NCBI GenBank assembly: GCA_041398825.1
Contig: JAWKTX010000002.1
Span: 372,001-436,000, forward strand
Reading direction: 5' to 3'
Length of the DNA stretch: 64,000 bases
From: Planctomycetaceae bacterium
GTDB lineage: Bacteria > Planctomycetota > Planctomycetia > Planctomycetales > Planctomycetaceae
Below, piece by piece: positions 1 through 8,755 of this stretch. Every line of letters starts with the position of its first letter. The stretch's first letter is position 1. The notes below the pieces were generated by a model. That model saw only the letters and a list, made by a program, of their open reading frames with translations, was not told the DNA's origin and made no database searches. The position numbers and the translations under genes were made by a program.

Positions 1-166
1 ACGCTTCGTGAACCAATGCCGTCGGCTGCAACGTATGGCCGGGCTGTTCGTTCTGCATCCGACTGGACGCCATGCGTCGCAGTTCGTGATAGACCAGCGG
101 CAGTAGATCCGCAGTGGTGGCTCGGCCTGATTCAATCGCACTCAGAATGTACGTCACGTCTTCCAT
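1..166 (-). CDS. ECF-type RNA polymerase sigma factor, N-terminal part (cut by window edge)
   Basis: The minus strand reads from an ATG at 166 to the window edge without a stop. The 55 residues include LLPLVYHELRRMA and then GHTLQPTALVHEA. This is the region 2 start of the ECF-like sigma factors abundant in planctomycetes, whose hallmark is a Leu-Pro-Leu-Val-Tyr-x-Glu-Leu-Arg segment followed by a Thr-Leu-Gln-Pro-Thr-Ala-Leu-Val-His-Glu-Ala segment. Such factors direct RNA polymerase to dedicated promoters and often sit beside a Ser/Thr kinase gene, which would lie outside the window here. An in-frame ATG at 247 would add 27 residues of low-complexity sequence; the ATG at 166 matches the usual start of the family (about ten residues before the LLPLVY motif), so I prefer it. 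Only the N-terminal third is visible. Confidence 0.8.
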   Translation of the reverse strand, partial: MEDVTYILSAIESGRATTADLLPLVYHELRRMASSRMQNEQPGHTLQPTALVHEA

Positions 167-1210
167 CAATGAAGCTGCTTTCGCTAACGCATTCGACTCA
201 ACTGATGATGTCCCTTGATTTGTCGTTGCAGCATGTGGGCGAAGCATACGAAAGCCGAATCGTTAGTGAGAGACTTCTCACTATCTTCTTTCGGCAATTG
301 ATCCCTCGCGGTCCCGTCGGATTCCTTTCTTCAACGGGTCGTTAGGTTAGTTTCTAATGGGGCTGGACAAGACAGAGTCAGAAAAAAAGGAGCGTTCTAC
401 GTTTTGTGTCGTTCTGCCCTGGCTCGTACACTCAGCGAGGATTCAGGGCTTAGCATCCTGTTGAAAACGGGACTGGCCCGAGCAGGAGATCTTAAAGCAC
501 GAAGGTTTCCAGTCGTCCTGCGCGCCTGTCCGGGCTTTTCATCGGACAGCTGGCATTGCGGCCGCCTTTTTTCTCCAGCGAGTATCATTGAATGGCGCGC
601 GGCGGGCACGGCTGCGGGCAAGGTCCCATGCCGACGATTCCGGCCGAACAGCGATCGCCGATCCCGGCTGGCCTGGGTTCAAGTGGTTCCAGATAAAACG
701 TCTGAATCAGTTCGCAAAGCTATGAGATCAGGCCTCAGGCGGCACTGCCGGCTTGAATACGAGGTCCACAGTTTGTCCTCAAGATTGCAACGCTAGTCGA
801 GTCCGCTCACGTCAATGACGGCTGGAACTCCTTTCACAACTCGCCTTCGGTCGATTGATCGAGCAGATCAATCTGTATGGATCATCTGCGGAAGGGATCA
901 ATTTGAACCGGTTGAGCCCTCGATTCCGGCCGGATCCTGTCAGCCCGGTGGTTGTGAGTAAAACCCTGTGAACGGGGGTGGCGGTGGGGGCGTATCAGGA
1001 ATTTTCCGGCCGTTCACCCCATCCCATTGTGTCTTCGTGGGTTGGTTCGAAAGTCCGCTCTTTCCGAAACAATTTTTAGTTTTATTCCGCCGCCACACGG
1101 CGAAGGATTGCTCATACCGGTTCTTCAGCGTAGCATCGAATTCGTTAGTTAAGCTGATTTAACCAATTCGCGCGGTGCGTCCTGTATTCATTCTCCCTGA
1201 GCGTCCTTAA
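167..1210. other. Gene-free stretch between sigma factor and glycan operon
   Basis: About 1.04 kb without a convincing gene. Open frames here (for example 404-796 plus and 397-621 minus) overlap each other, have no recognisable motifs and run through the dispersed repeat at 452-551. The part just before 247 should carry the promoter of the divergent sigma factor, and the part before 1211 that of the glycan operon, but no clear promoter boxes were identified. Confidence 0.6.
452..551 (+). repeat. Dispersed ~100 bp element with inverted-repeat ends, copy 1
   Basis: This stretch aligns almost base for base with 21378-21476 (same strand) and 56854-56949 (opposite strand). Shared landmarks are CCTGTTGAAAA near the left end, CGAGCAGGAGA at about 479-489, GGTTTCCAGTCGTC in the middle and TTTTCATCGGACAGC at the right end. 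The left end (GTTGAAAACGGGAC) is close to the reverse complement of the right end, so the element can fold into a long outer stem with inner arms. It carries no coding capacity. It resembles a MITE or REP-like element; no transposase is nearby. Confidence 0.8.
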
Positions 1211-2308
1211 GTGAATACCAACCAAGTGGAACTTTCACTGGTGATTCCGGTCTACAATGGAAGCCAGACCATTTGCGCCGTCGTCGATTCCATTCACGAA
1301 GTCTTCGCATCGCTCGCCCGTCGCAGCCCTCCAGAGCTTGAAGTGGTTCTGGTCAACGATGGTTCCGCCGACGACAGCGATTTGGTTTGCACCCAGTTGG
1401 TGAACCGTTTCAACGGGACGGTCGTCTTCGTCAACCTGGCACGTAATTTTGGAGAACACAGTGCCGTGCTGGCGGGCCTCGCAGAAGCACGAGGCCGTTA
1501 CGTGGGAGTGCTGGATGATGACGGCCAGAATCCTCCGGCAGAACTGTTGCGGATGTGGGAACATCTCCAGGCCAGCGACCTGGATGTGGTCTACGGGCTC
1601 TATCGCGAGAAGAAGCATCACTGGTTCCGGAACCTTGGCAGCCGCTTTAATGACCGTATGGCCACATTGATGCTCAGGAAGCCGGCTGACATTTATCTCA
1701 GCAGTTTCAAAGTGATGAGCCGGTTTGTGGTAGATCAGATCATCCAGTACCGAGGGCCTTACCCCTATGTTGACGGTCTGATTTTCCGAACGACACGGCG
1801 CATCGGGCAAATCGAAGTCCAGCACGAAGAACGGCAGGCGGGTGCGTCGGGTTATAACCTGCGTCGGCTTGTCAGACTCTGGCTCAATATGTTCCTTGGT
1901 TTTTCTGTCACCCCGCTTCGCATTTCCGTCATCCTTGGATTGCTGACATCTGCGTTGAGCGTCCTGCTGATGGCGGGCATCGTGATTGATAAACTCTGGC
2001 TCAACCCGTCTGTTCCTGTCGGTATACCGACCATTCTGGCGCTGATCACGATGTTCAGCGGGATCCAGTTGGTCGTTCTGGGAATGATTGGTGAATATGT
2101 CGGCCGACTGTTCATGGACCAGAACGGGATGCCACAATCGATTGTACGCAGCGTGATCCGATCACCGGCGGCAACATCCTGCGAGAGTGCATGCTGTTCA
2201 TCAATGCAAACGAGGCCCGAATCGGTCATCGTCGCTCATGATCGGCATAAAGAATCAGATGACATCACTTTGGAACTTCATGCAGGCTCTGCTGGAGTTT
2301 CCGAGTGA
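1211..2308 (+). CDS. GT2 family glycosyltransferase, GtrB/DPM1-like, membrane-anchored
   Basis: The 365-residue product starts with the GT2 nucleotide-binding strand (LSLVIPVYNG, residues 9-18) and carries VNDGSADDS and the metal-binding VLDDDGQNPP motif. Two hydrophobic segments lie at about residues 236-300, followed by a GEYVGRLFMDQ tail, the layout of GtrB/ArnC-type transferases that pass a sugar from a nucleotide donor to polyprenyl phosphate on the cytoplasmic face of the membrane. The start codon is GTG. The C-terminal ~45 residues are variable and look unstructured. It is the first gene of a five-gene operon whose later members make and modify a sugar and contain a GT-C transferase that could use the lipid-linked sugar; the actual sugar cannot be told from sequence. 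Confidence 0.88.
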   Translation: MNTNQVELSLVIPVYNGSQTICAVVDSIHEVFASLARRSPPELEVVLVNDGSADDSDLVCTQLVNRFNGTVVFVNLARNFGEHSAVLAGLAEARGRYVGVLDDDGQNPPAELLRMWEHLQASDLDVVYGLYREKKHHWFRNLGSRFNDRMATLMLRKPADIYLSSFKVMSRFVVDQIIQYRGPYPYVDGLIFRTTRRIGQIEVQHEERQAGASGYNLRRLVRLWLNMFLGFSVTPLRISVILGLLTSALSVLLMAGIVIDKLWLNPSVPVGIPTILALITMFSGIQLVVLGMIGEYVGRLFMDQNGMPQSIVRSVIRSPAATSCESACCSSMQTRPESVIVAHDRHKESDDITLELHAGSAGVSE

Positions 2309-3345
2309 TCCCTTCGTGCACGGACAATGCTCAGCCTCGATCATCCGAAGCGATTCAGAAAGTGCTTCGTGGAAAACGCATTCTGGTAACCGGCGGCCTG
2401 GGGTTCATCGGCAGTAACCTTGCGATTGAACTTGTTCGATGCGGGGCCAGGGTCACCATTGTGGATTTACCAAACGGTTCTTTCGGAGCGAACGAATTTA
2501 ATATCGAAACTGTCCGCGGTGATATTCAACTGCTGGATTTTGATATTCGTGACAGCGAAAGACTTGCTCAGGCAGCACAAGGCTGCGACCTGATTTTCTG
2601 TCTGGCGGGGCAGGTCAGTCACGCCGAAAGTATGCGACAGCCTCTGCTGGATCTGGACCTGAACTGTCGGGCGCAGCTGGCAATTCTGGAATCCTGCCGA
2701 CTGCAGAACCCGACAGCACGCATTGTTTTCACCAGTACTCGTCAAATCTACGGTCGACCAGAAACTCTGCCAGTCAACGAAAAACATCCCATCCGGCCCG
2801 TGGATGTGAATGGGATCAGCAAACTAGCGGCTGAACAATTCTACTGGCTTTATTATCGCCTGTACGGGATTCGTTCCACGTGTCTGCGGCTGACGAATAC
2901 CTACGGCCCGAGAATGGATCTTCGTGACGCATCTAAAGGCTTCGTCGGAGTATTTCTCGCCAGGGCACTCCGGGGACAGTCCATTTGCATTTTCGGTGAC
3001 GGTCAGCAAAGGAGAGACTTCAATCATGTGGATGATGTCGTTGATGCGCTGATTGTCAGCGGACTAAGCGAACATACGGGTGGCCGGATTTACAATCTTT
3101 CACATCCTCAGCCATACAGCCTGCTGCAGGTAACCGAGATTCTGTCGCGGCTATTGCCTGTGCCATTTGAATGCGTTCCTTTCCCTCCTGAACGCAAGGC
3201 GATCGATGTGGGCGATTACTTTGGCTGCTCAAGGCTGTTTCAGGATGTCACTGGCTGGCAGCCCCGAATTGATTTGCCGTCAGGACTTGCTTCAACAGTC
3301 GAATTTTTTCAGCAGCATCGACACAGGTATCTGGACGACGGGTGA
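2305..3345 (+). CDS. NAD-dependent epimerase/dehydratase (extended SDR) with Asn at the usual catalytic Tyr
   Basis: The 346-residue product has the Rossmann motif GGLGFIGSN at residues 30-38, the FTSTRQIYG segment around 142-150 and the LRLTNTYGPRM segment typical of extended SDR sugar-nucleotide enzymes such as UDP-glucose 4-epimerases and dTDP-sugar dehydratases. The expected Tyr-x-x-x-Lys pair appears as Asn169-Gly-Ile-Ser-Lys173, so the general base tyrosine is replaced by asparagine. From memory, a PVDVNGI(N/S)K variant recurs in some NAD-dependent epimerase subfamilies, so this is probably a subfamily trait and not damage. The GTG start at 2305 overlaps the stop of the preceding gene by four bases, so the two are translationally coupled. 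It probably acts on a sugar nucleotide for the same glycan. Confidence 0.88.
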   Translation: MIPSCTDNAQPRSSEAIQKVLRGKRILVTGGLGFIGSNLAIELVRCGARVTIVDLPNGSFGANEFNIETVRGDIQLLDFDIRDSERLAQAAQGCDLIFCLAGQVSHAESMRQPLLDLDLNCRAQLAILESCRLQNPTARIVFTSTRQIYGRPETLPVNEKHPIRPVDVNGISKLAAEQFYWLYYRLYGIRSTCLRLTNTYGPRMDLRDASKGFVGVFLARALRGQSICIFGDGQQRRDFNHVDDVVDALIVSGLSEHTGGRIYNLSHPQPYSLLQVTEILSRLLPVPFECVPFPPERKAIDVGDYFGCSRLFQDVTGWQPRIDLPSGLASTVEFFQQHRHRYLDDG

Positions 3346-3436
3346 AACGATGTGCCGTCATCCAGTATTTCCGTTGTCGAAGAATCTGACTCTTCAGAAT
3401 CAGATTCGGAGAAATCTCACTGTCTGAAAGACCTGA

Positions 3437-4675
3437 ATGAACCCAATGAATGGTGAACGTGCAAATCACTCGTCCGAACGGAGCTCACACGGTTCATCGT
3501 CCGCACGAAGTCAGCCTCCGCAGCAATCGCATGCCGGATCTGATCCGGTGCGTGCATTTGATTACCTGCGGGGCCATGCGAGAATGGAGCCGGAAATCTC
3601 AATGGCGATTGATCGCGTGATTCGTTCGGGCAAATTGATTCTTGGCCCGGAAGGCGAAGCATTCGAGAGAGAGTTCGCAGCATTTACTGGAAGCGAATTC
3701 GGAGTGGCCGTTGGTTCGGGAACCGATGCGCTGATTCTGGCGATGATGGCGGTTGGCGTAGAACCAGGTGACGAAGTAATCACTGTCGCAAATACGGCGG
3801 TACCGACGGCATCTGCGATTCGAGCGGTTGGGGCAGTGCCGCGTTTTGTTGACATTGATGCAGAGACTTTGCTGATGGATGTCAGTCAGCTGCCGAGCTG
3901 CATCACAGCAAAAACGCGGTGCGTGATTCCGGTTCATTTGCATGGGTTTCCCATGGATATGTCTTCGCTGACGGCTATCGCGAATGATCATGGCCTGAAA
4001 ATTATCGAAGACTGTGCTCATGCACACGGAGCGGCCCGCGACGGTCGACACGCCGGCTGCGATGGTGACATCGGATGTTTTTCTTTCTACCCCACCAAGA
4101 ACCTGGGCGCATATGGCGATGGTGGCATCTGCATCACCAGCGATCAGTTGCTGGCTGAGCGACTAAGGTCTTTGCGAATGTACGGTTTTCGCCGCGGACA
4201 GCCGGTCGCACACACGGATGGTCGCAATAGTCGCCTGGACGAAATTCAGGCCGCCATTCTGCGGGTCAAACTGCGACATCTGGAACATGCTGTCAGCAAA
4301 CGACAGAAGAATGCACTGCAATACCGACGTCTGTTATCGCAGTGGCCGGAAATACTTCCACCAGCATCGAAAGCGGGAATTGCAGTTGCCTGGCATCAGT
4401 TTGTGGTTCGACTGGACGATCGCGATGCGATGGTGGCGGCCTTCGAGAAAAACGAAATCGGATACGGAATTCATTACGCCCAGCCTTTGCACACAATGCC
4501 GGCGTTCCAACGAAACGATGGACCAGTATCGCTTCCAGTGACCGAAGAAATGGCAAACCGAATTCTTTCACTTCCCATGTTTCCGGAACTTCGCTCTGAT
4601 GAAATTCAAAGAGTCTGTCAGGAAATCACGCGCGTTCTCTGCGCAACTTCTGCCACCAAAGGCGCGATGCAATGA
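3437..4675 (+). CDS. DegT/DnrJ/EryC1/StrS family sugar aminotransferase
   Basis: The 412-residue product is a PLP-dependent aminotransferase of the family that converts a keto sugar nucleotide to an amino sugar. Lys221 in GCFSFYPTKNLGAYGDGG is the expected PLP-binding lysine; VGSGTDALILAM (residues 92-103) and EDCAHAHGA (191-199) are the cofactor-contacting segments. The first ~40 residues are Ser/Gln/His-rich and are an extension beyond the usual family start, so the true start could be a later codon. It lies 91 bp after the SDR gene, and its stop overlaps the next start by four bases. Together with the epimerase/dehydratase it suggests that the glycan contains an amino sugar. Confidence 0.9.
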   Translation: MNPMNGERANHSSERSSHGSSSARSQPPQQSHAGSDPVRAFDYLRGHARMEPEISMAIDRVIRSGKLILGPEGEAFEREFAAFTGSEFGVAVGSGTDALILAMMAVGVEPGDEVITVANTAVPTASAIRAVGAVPRFVDIDAETLLMDVSQLPSCITAKTRCVIPVHLHGFPMDMSSLTAIANDHGLKIIEDCAHAHGAARDGRHAGCDGDIGCFSFYPTKNLGAYGDGGICITSDQLLAERLRSLRMYGFRRGQPVAHTDGRNSRLDEIQAAILRVKLRHLEHAVSKRQKNALQYRRLLSQWPEILPPASKAGIAVAWHQFVVRLDDRDAMVAAFEKNEIGYGIHYAQPLHTMPAFQRNDGPVSLPVTEEMANRILSLPMFPELRSDEIQRVCQEITRVLCATSATKGAMQ

Positions 4676-5466
4676 ACCCGGATGAGTATCGGGTGATGGC
4701 GGAGGTGGAGCAGCGCCACTGGTGGTATCAGGGGGCACGCGAGCTTTGTGAGATTCTGCTGCAGTCGCCCCGATTTCAACTCCCCGAACGGCCGGCCGTT
4801 CTTGATGCCGGATGTGGCACCGGGCAGAATCTGGTAATGCTGAATGAACTGCTGAGTCCAGGGTATCTGGCGGGATTTGATATTGCTGAGGACGCCGTGA
4901 CGAAAGCAGCACAGCGGGTTCCAGAGGCCGATGTTTATCGCAGCGATCTTTGCAGTCCCGGAACTCACCGCGAGACATTCGATTTGCTGTTTTCGTCTGA
5001 CGTCCTCTACACCACGGGCATTGCTGCCGCGATGCCTGGACTGCGGATGCTGGTCGGTCAATTGTGTTCCGGGGGATTGTTTCTGCTGCATCTGCCCGCA
5101 TTCAACTGGTTGTACAGCCGCCATGATATGGCAGTGCATACCGTGCAGCGTTTTCGCAAATCTGAAGTGCGAAGTTTGCTTGAAGACCTGGGGCTGCATT
5201 GTGAACTGTTGACGTACCGAATGTGCCTGCTGTTTCCGCTCGTTGTGCTTCAACGCCTGCCATTCATTGTGGGGCGCAGGCGGATGATGGAGAGAACGAG
5301 GGGCGGAGCGGGGACGCATCAAAACGTCACATCAGATCTTGCCATGCCTTCAAAATGGTTGAATTCCCTGCTGCATTCTGTCGTGCGACTGGAAAACCGC
5401 CTGATTAGACTCGGAATGCCCATGCCCGCCGGAAGTTCGTTAATTGCGATCGGGAGAAAGCCATGA
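4672..5466 (+). CDS. Class I SAM-dependent methyltransferase
   Basis: The 264-residue product has the SAM-binding glycine motif VLDAGCGTGQN at residues 43-53, an acidic residue after the next strand (AGFDIAEDA) and the FDLLFSSDVLYTT segment that corresponds to motif IV. The N-terminal MAEVEQRHWWYQGARE is typical of methyltransferases encoded in glycan and polysaccharide clusters. It overlaps the aminotransferase gene before it and the membrane transferase gene after it by ATGA, so it should be made together with both. It may methylate the sugar, or a lipid carrier; the acceptor is not evident. A hydrophobic patch near residues 180-195 (LLFPLVVLQRLPFIVG) might allow membrane association. Confidence 0.85.
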   Translation: MNPDEYRVMAEVEQRHWWYQGARELCEILLQSPRFQLPERPAVLDAGCGTGQNLVMLNELLSPGYLAGFDIAEDAVTKAAQRVPEADVYRSDLCSPGTHRETFDLLFSSDVLYTTGIAAAMPGLRMLVGQLCSGGLFLLHLPAFNWLYSRHDMAVHTVQRFRKSEVRSLLEDLGLHCELLTYRMCLLFPLVVLQRLPFIVGRRRMMERTRGGAGTHQNVTSDLAMPSKWLNSLLHSVVRLENRLIRLGMPMPAGSSLIAIGRKP

Positions 5467-7049
5467 CTAGCGAGACTGAGTCTGTGCGGGCCGGGCTCGC
5501 TCGGACGTATTACCGGGGCGAGGTGAACGATACGGGTGAACGCCGAACGGCACTTGGGATTCTGCTGTTCGCGATCATCAGCGGCTGCGTTTTGATGATC
5601 CCCACGCTGACTGCTGGTCCACTGGTGCTGGACGAATACGGAACCTTCTGGATTATGGGGCACGATAATCCGTTGACCATGTGGCAGCGAAGTCTGGACT
5701 ACGAAAACATTCCGCCACTGTCACCCGCGCTGCGAAGTGTTTCCTGTTATCTTCTTGGCCAGAATGAAGTGGCGTTCCGCCTTCCATCTGTTCTCTGGTA
5801 CCTGGCCAGCATTCCCGCGGCCTGGTGGCTGGGCCGCCAACTTCTTGGGGTCGTCCCCGGATCCCTTTGTGCGCTGATCACTGCGTGGCACCCTCTGGCG
5901 ATTGGCGAAGTACGAATCGCTCGTTGCTATAGTTTATCGTACTTCCTTGCTGGTCTGATGTTTGCCGTAACGGTTGCCTGGACACTTCGGCCCGAGTGCA
6001 AACGATTTGCACTGCTCTGGGTGACCTGTGCGGTAGGATTGGTTTGGTCGCACTACCTGAATGCCGGCGTCGTGATCCTTTCGCTGGCAATTCTGATCTG
6101 GGAACTGCGAGTTGAGTCCTGGACATCGCGTGGTCTGTTGTTGGCCGTTTCAGCCATTTTTACAGCATCACTGGTTCCACTTTGGAGGCCACTTTTGCGA
6201 ATGTCCATCTGGGGTGAATCGTTTTCTTATCAGGATGATTCACCAATCCTGGAAATCATCAGCTCGTTTTGGTGGGCCGGTTTGCCTGCAGGTCTGCTTA
6301 CCGGATGGCTGTTTAATAAACTCCTGCGGCGGTCGAAAGACAGACAGTTGCGACATAGTTCTCCTATGTTTCGATCTCTGTTCTTATGGGGGCTGATGCC
6401 CACCGTTGTTGTCGCGTTCTTGTGCCACGGAGATTTAGCCAGCCTAGCAAACCCCCGGTATCGGATTGGGGTTCAAATCGCCAGTGCCGGATTAATGGCA
6501 GCTTTGCTATCGCATCGTCGCAACGTTCGGTCATCTGTTATTGCTGTTGTCGTAATGCTGGCTGTTTCCTGGGGAACACAGGATCGGCTGCCCTGGGAAA
6601 CAAAACGCCTGGGTACCGTGCAGGCGGCACAGTGGAAACGATGCGCGAACTACATTCAGGAGCATGGCGTGGCCCTGGAGCCGATTTATGTTCAAAGTGG
6701 ACTTGGTGAAAGTTTTTTGATTCCGCAAATGTTTGACGACGATGTCCTGCTTGACTACGCAGGTTGTCGCATGGGACGGTTCTACATTCAGACGCCCCAC
6801 CCAAGGATTGGACTGCCGTTTCTCTGGGACAAAGAACCTGAGATGGTTGCCAGTTACGCAGCTCGTCTAAAAGAACAGAAGGAACACGGCCCAAAACACC
6901 TGTGGGTTGCCAGCGCAGTCGACACGGATCTCAACCAAATCTCTCTGGAGGGATTTCAGAAGATCCTTGCAGCAAGTGGTTTTGAACTGGTGGAAACAAT
7001 TCAGGAACCCACTGTTGTTCTGTTGAAATACGCGGCGGTCGAAGACTAA
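5463..7049 (+). CDS. GT-C fold membrane glycosyltransferase (ArnT/GT39/GT83-like)
   Basis: The 528-residue product is hydrophobic for its first ~390 residues, with roughly nine or ten membrane segments, followed by a soluble C-terminal domain. The first outside loop has LVLDEYGTF, where the Asp-Glu pair corresponds to the catalytic acidic residues of GT-C enzymes, and a second loop has RIARCYSLSYFLAGL, the usual place of the conserved Arg-Tyr pair. Enzymes of this type take a sugar from a polyprenyl-phosphate donor on the periplasmic side and move it to lipid or protein. As last gene of an operon that begins with a GtrB-like polyprenyl sugar synthase, it is a natural user of that donor. A possible short hairpin (7052-7066) follows, without a T-run. 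Confidence 0.82.
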   Translation: MTSETESVRAGLARTYYRGEVNDTGERRTALGILLFAIISGCVLMIPTLTAGPLVLDEYGTFWIMGHDNPLTMWQRSLDYENIPPLSPALRSVSCYLLGQNEVAFRLPSVLWYLASIPAAWWLGRQLLGVVPGSLCALITAWHPLAIGEVRIARCYSLSYFLAGLMFAVTVAWTLRPECKRFALLWVTCAVGLVWSHYLNAGVVILSLAILIWELRVESWTSRGLLLAVSAIFTASLVPLWRPLLRMSIWGESFSYQDDSPILEIISSFWWAGLPAGLLTGWLFNKLLRRSKDRQLRHSSPMFRSLFLWGLMPTVVVAFLCHGDLASLANPRYRIGVQIASAGLMAALLSHRRNVRSSVIAVVVMLAVSWGTQDRLPWETKRLGTVQAAQWKRCANYIQEHGVALEPIYVQSGLGESFLIPQMFDDDVLLDYAGCRMGRFYIQTPHPRIGLPFLWDKEPEMVASYAARLKEQKEHGPKHLWVASAVDTDLNQISLEGFQKILAASGFELVETIQEPTVVLLKYAAVED

Positions 7050-7260
7050 TTACTCTGCGGCAGAGTCCGAACGAAGTTAGACCCACAAGTCATTCATTGA
7101 CAGGGCTGAGGTTGTCTCACCGGGGCTGAACGCATAAGCAGGGAGTTTTCGTAGCCCCTGTTTGTTGAGGCGTCAGGTTGCGGGATGATCGGGATTCGCG
7201 TTTGGGCAAATCCGGTCATGCAGTTTGCGGGACGCAGAAGCCTTGTACGCTGCAACTGTT

Positions 7261-8691
7261 TCACGCAGCCTCAGGTGGAACCGCAATGACCTGATAGGGA
7301 ACCTGCGGTGCCAGATGATCAACAGCGGCAGTGTCGTCAACAAACACAATTACATCCGAAGCGGGCAATGCACCGAATGACAGGTCTCCCGCCAGTCGCC
7401 ATTCACGTTCAGAATCGAACTGTTCCCCCGATTTCCCGGTTCTCCTCTGGAACCATGGACGGTCGAATTCGTCCATTTCCTGCCAGTTGTTGTCATCACC
7501 ATAGATGACCGGCCTTGCACCGAGCTCGAAAAGACAGCGTTTTCGCACAGCGATGCCCCAGGGTTCAAAATCAAAACGATGTCGATGTCGCCGGAAACAG
7601 TGTCGTTTGCGAAATTGTTCCAGTGGTACCTGGGTGAATGCGACCATCCGATATCCACCTCGAATCGCCTCGGATGATGCAAGAATCTTTCGATCCATCA
7701 GAATCCGCATTAATACGGCAAGTGCGGACCTGTTGGCCGAAGGTACACCAAGAATCAGTTCCTCGAACCAGGCCTGATCAGACTGATCAGGCCATGGGCC
7801 GCGTCGCGATCGCGTCCAGTGCAACAACCATTCTTCGGGTTTGTCCAACGGGCCGTCGTTCTCAGTCGCTGGCCCGCGAGAGCCCGAATCCCTGACCTCT
7901 TCAGCTGATTCCTGAGCCGACAGTGGATGATCGTCGACAATACCTGACGGAAACAGATACCACGGCACCAGAATGCGCCGGACCGGGTCGATTCTTTGCA
8001 GCGATTCGGAAGCATCCGGATGTTGAACGACATGGTGGATCAGGATGTCTGCTCGTTCATTGTCGACGGCATGGTGCCGCAGCAATTGTTGAGTGTGCCC
8101 TCCGGACCGCGCGTCCAGGACACAAAGTCGTTCGCTCACTACAAACAGAACCCGATCGATCAGGGGAAGCTGTTGCAGTCGGTGGATCGAAACGATCGAA
8201 TCGCAGTCAGTACCCTGCAGACGATCCACTGGCTGAAGGATGCAGGAGAACTGCTCTGTCGCTATGCGATCTTCTGTTGGCTTGGTCTTTACGCTCGACG
8301 GATGCCTGCCGCAATCAATAACAATCTGCAGCACCGGAACTCCAAAAAGCCGGGCGGCCTGATGAACCAGTCGATTCACGTGAGTTCGGTGCAGATCGTG
8401 AGATTCAACAACGCAGACAATGTCCTGAACGGGATCCAGTCGCAACATCAGTGTTCGCAATCGCTCGAACCATTCTCCACAACGATCCAGTGCCGCAGGC
8501 AGGCGAGAAGAAACGACAGATACGCGTCGGGCCGTTGGTATGCCGCTCGGCCACAAACAGGAAAAATCACCCACCCACCGACGCCAGCATTCCGGGGAGA
8601 CTCCGGTGAATGAATTTGTCACCTGAGGTGAAATGGGTGACTGGTCTTCTGCTGAGCTCGCCACTGAGTCGACCTGTTGACAAACGACCAA
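7261..8691 (-). CDS. Protein of unknown function, 476 aa
   Basis: I do not recognise this protein as a whole. The frame is long and the codon pattern fits a real gene. The C-terminal half contains RILASSEAIRGG-like sequence (LMRILMDRKILASSEAIRGG across residues ~337-356), VAFTQVPLEQF, a basic RHRHRFDFEPWGIAVRK block and ARPVIYGDDNNW. This order loosely recalls DUF2971/AbiGi-like proteins in which a protein of interest is recognised by its FT(E/Q)-x-P and W-G-I-A/V motifs, but the resemblance is by memory only. The first ~100 residues are variable. The frame opens with TTG, and an internal GTG is possible, so the start is uncertain. There is no signal peptide or membrane segment. It stands alone, tail to tail with the glycan operon. 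Confidence 0.6.
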   Translation of the reverse strand: MVVCQQVDSVASSAEDQSPISPQVTNSFTGVSPECWRRWVGDFSCLWPSGIPTARRVSVVSSRLPAALDRCGEWFERLRTLMLRLDPVQDIVCVVESHDLHRTHVNRLVHQAARLFGVPVLQIVIDCGRHPSSVKTKPTEDRIATEQFSCILQPVDRLQGTDCDSIVSIHRLQQLPLIDRVLFVVSERLCVLDARSGGHTQQLLRHHAVDNERADILIHHVVQHPDASESLQRIDPVRRILVPWYLFPSGIVDDHPLSAQESAEEVRDSGSRGPATENDGPLDKPEEWLLHWTRSRRGPWPDQSDQAWFEELILGVPSANRSALAVLMRILMDRKILASSEAIRGGYRMVAFTQVPLEQFRKRHCFRRHRHRFDFEPWGIAVRKRCLFELGARPVIYGDDNNWQEMDEFDRPWFQRRTGKSGEQFDSEREWRLAGDLSFGALPASDVIVFVDDTAAVDHLAPQVPYQVIAVPPEAA

Positions 8692-8755
8692 ACTTCGGGG
8701 GCCCCTGGATTACGGTCCTGAAAACGTCTGAATTTCGAAGGAGCGAATTACCGTC

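Noticed and set aside
404..796. 130-codon open frame through repeat copy 1
   Set aside because: It runs across the dispersed repeat, overlaps an opposite frame, and its product has no recognisable feature.
1235..2137. 300-codon minus-strand open frame opposite the GT2 gene
   Set aside because: The plus-strand gene has clear GT2 motifs; the opposite frame has none.
7052..7066. Short inverted repeat ACTCTG/CAGAGT after the glycan operon, considered as a terminator
   Set aside because: Six pairs with a three-base loop and no T-run are too weak to call on their own.
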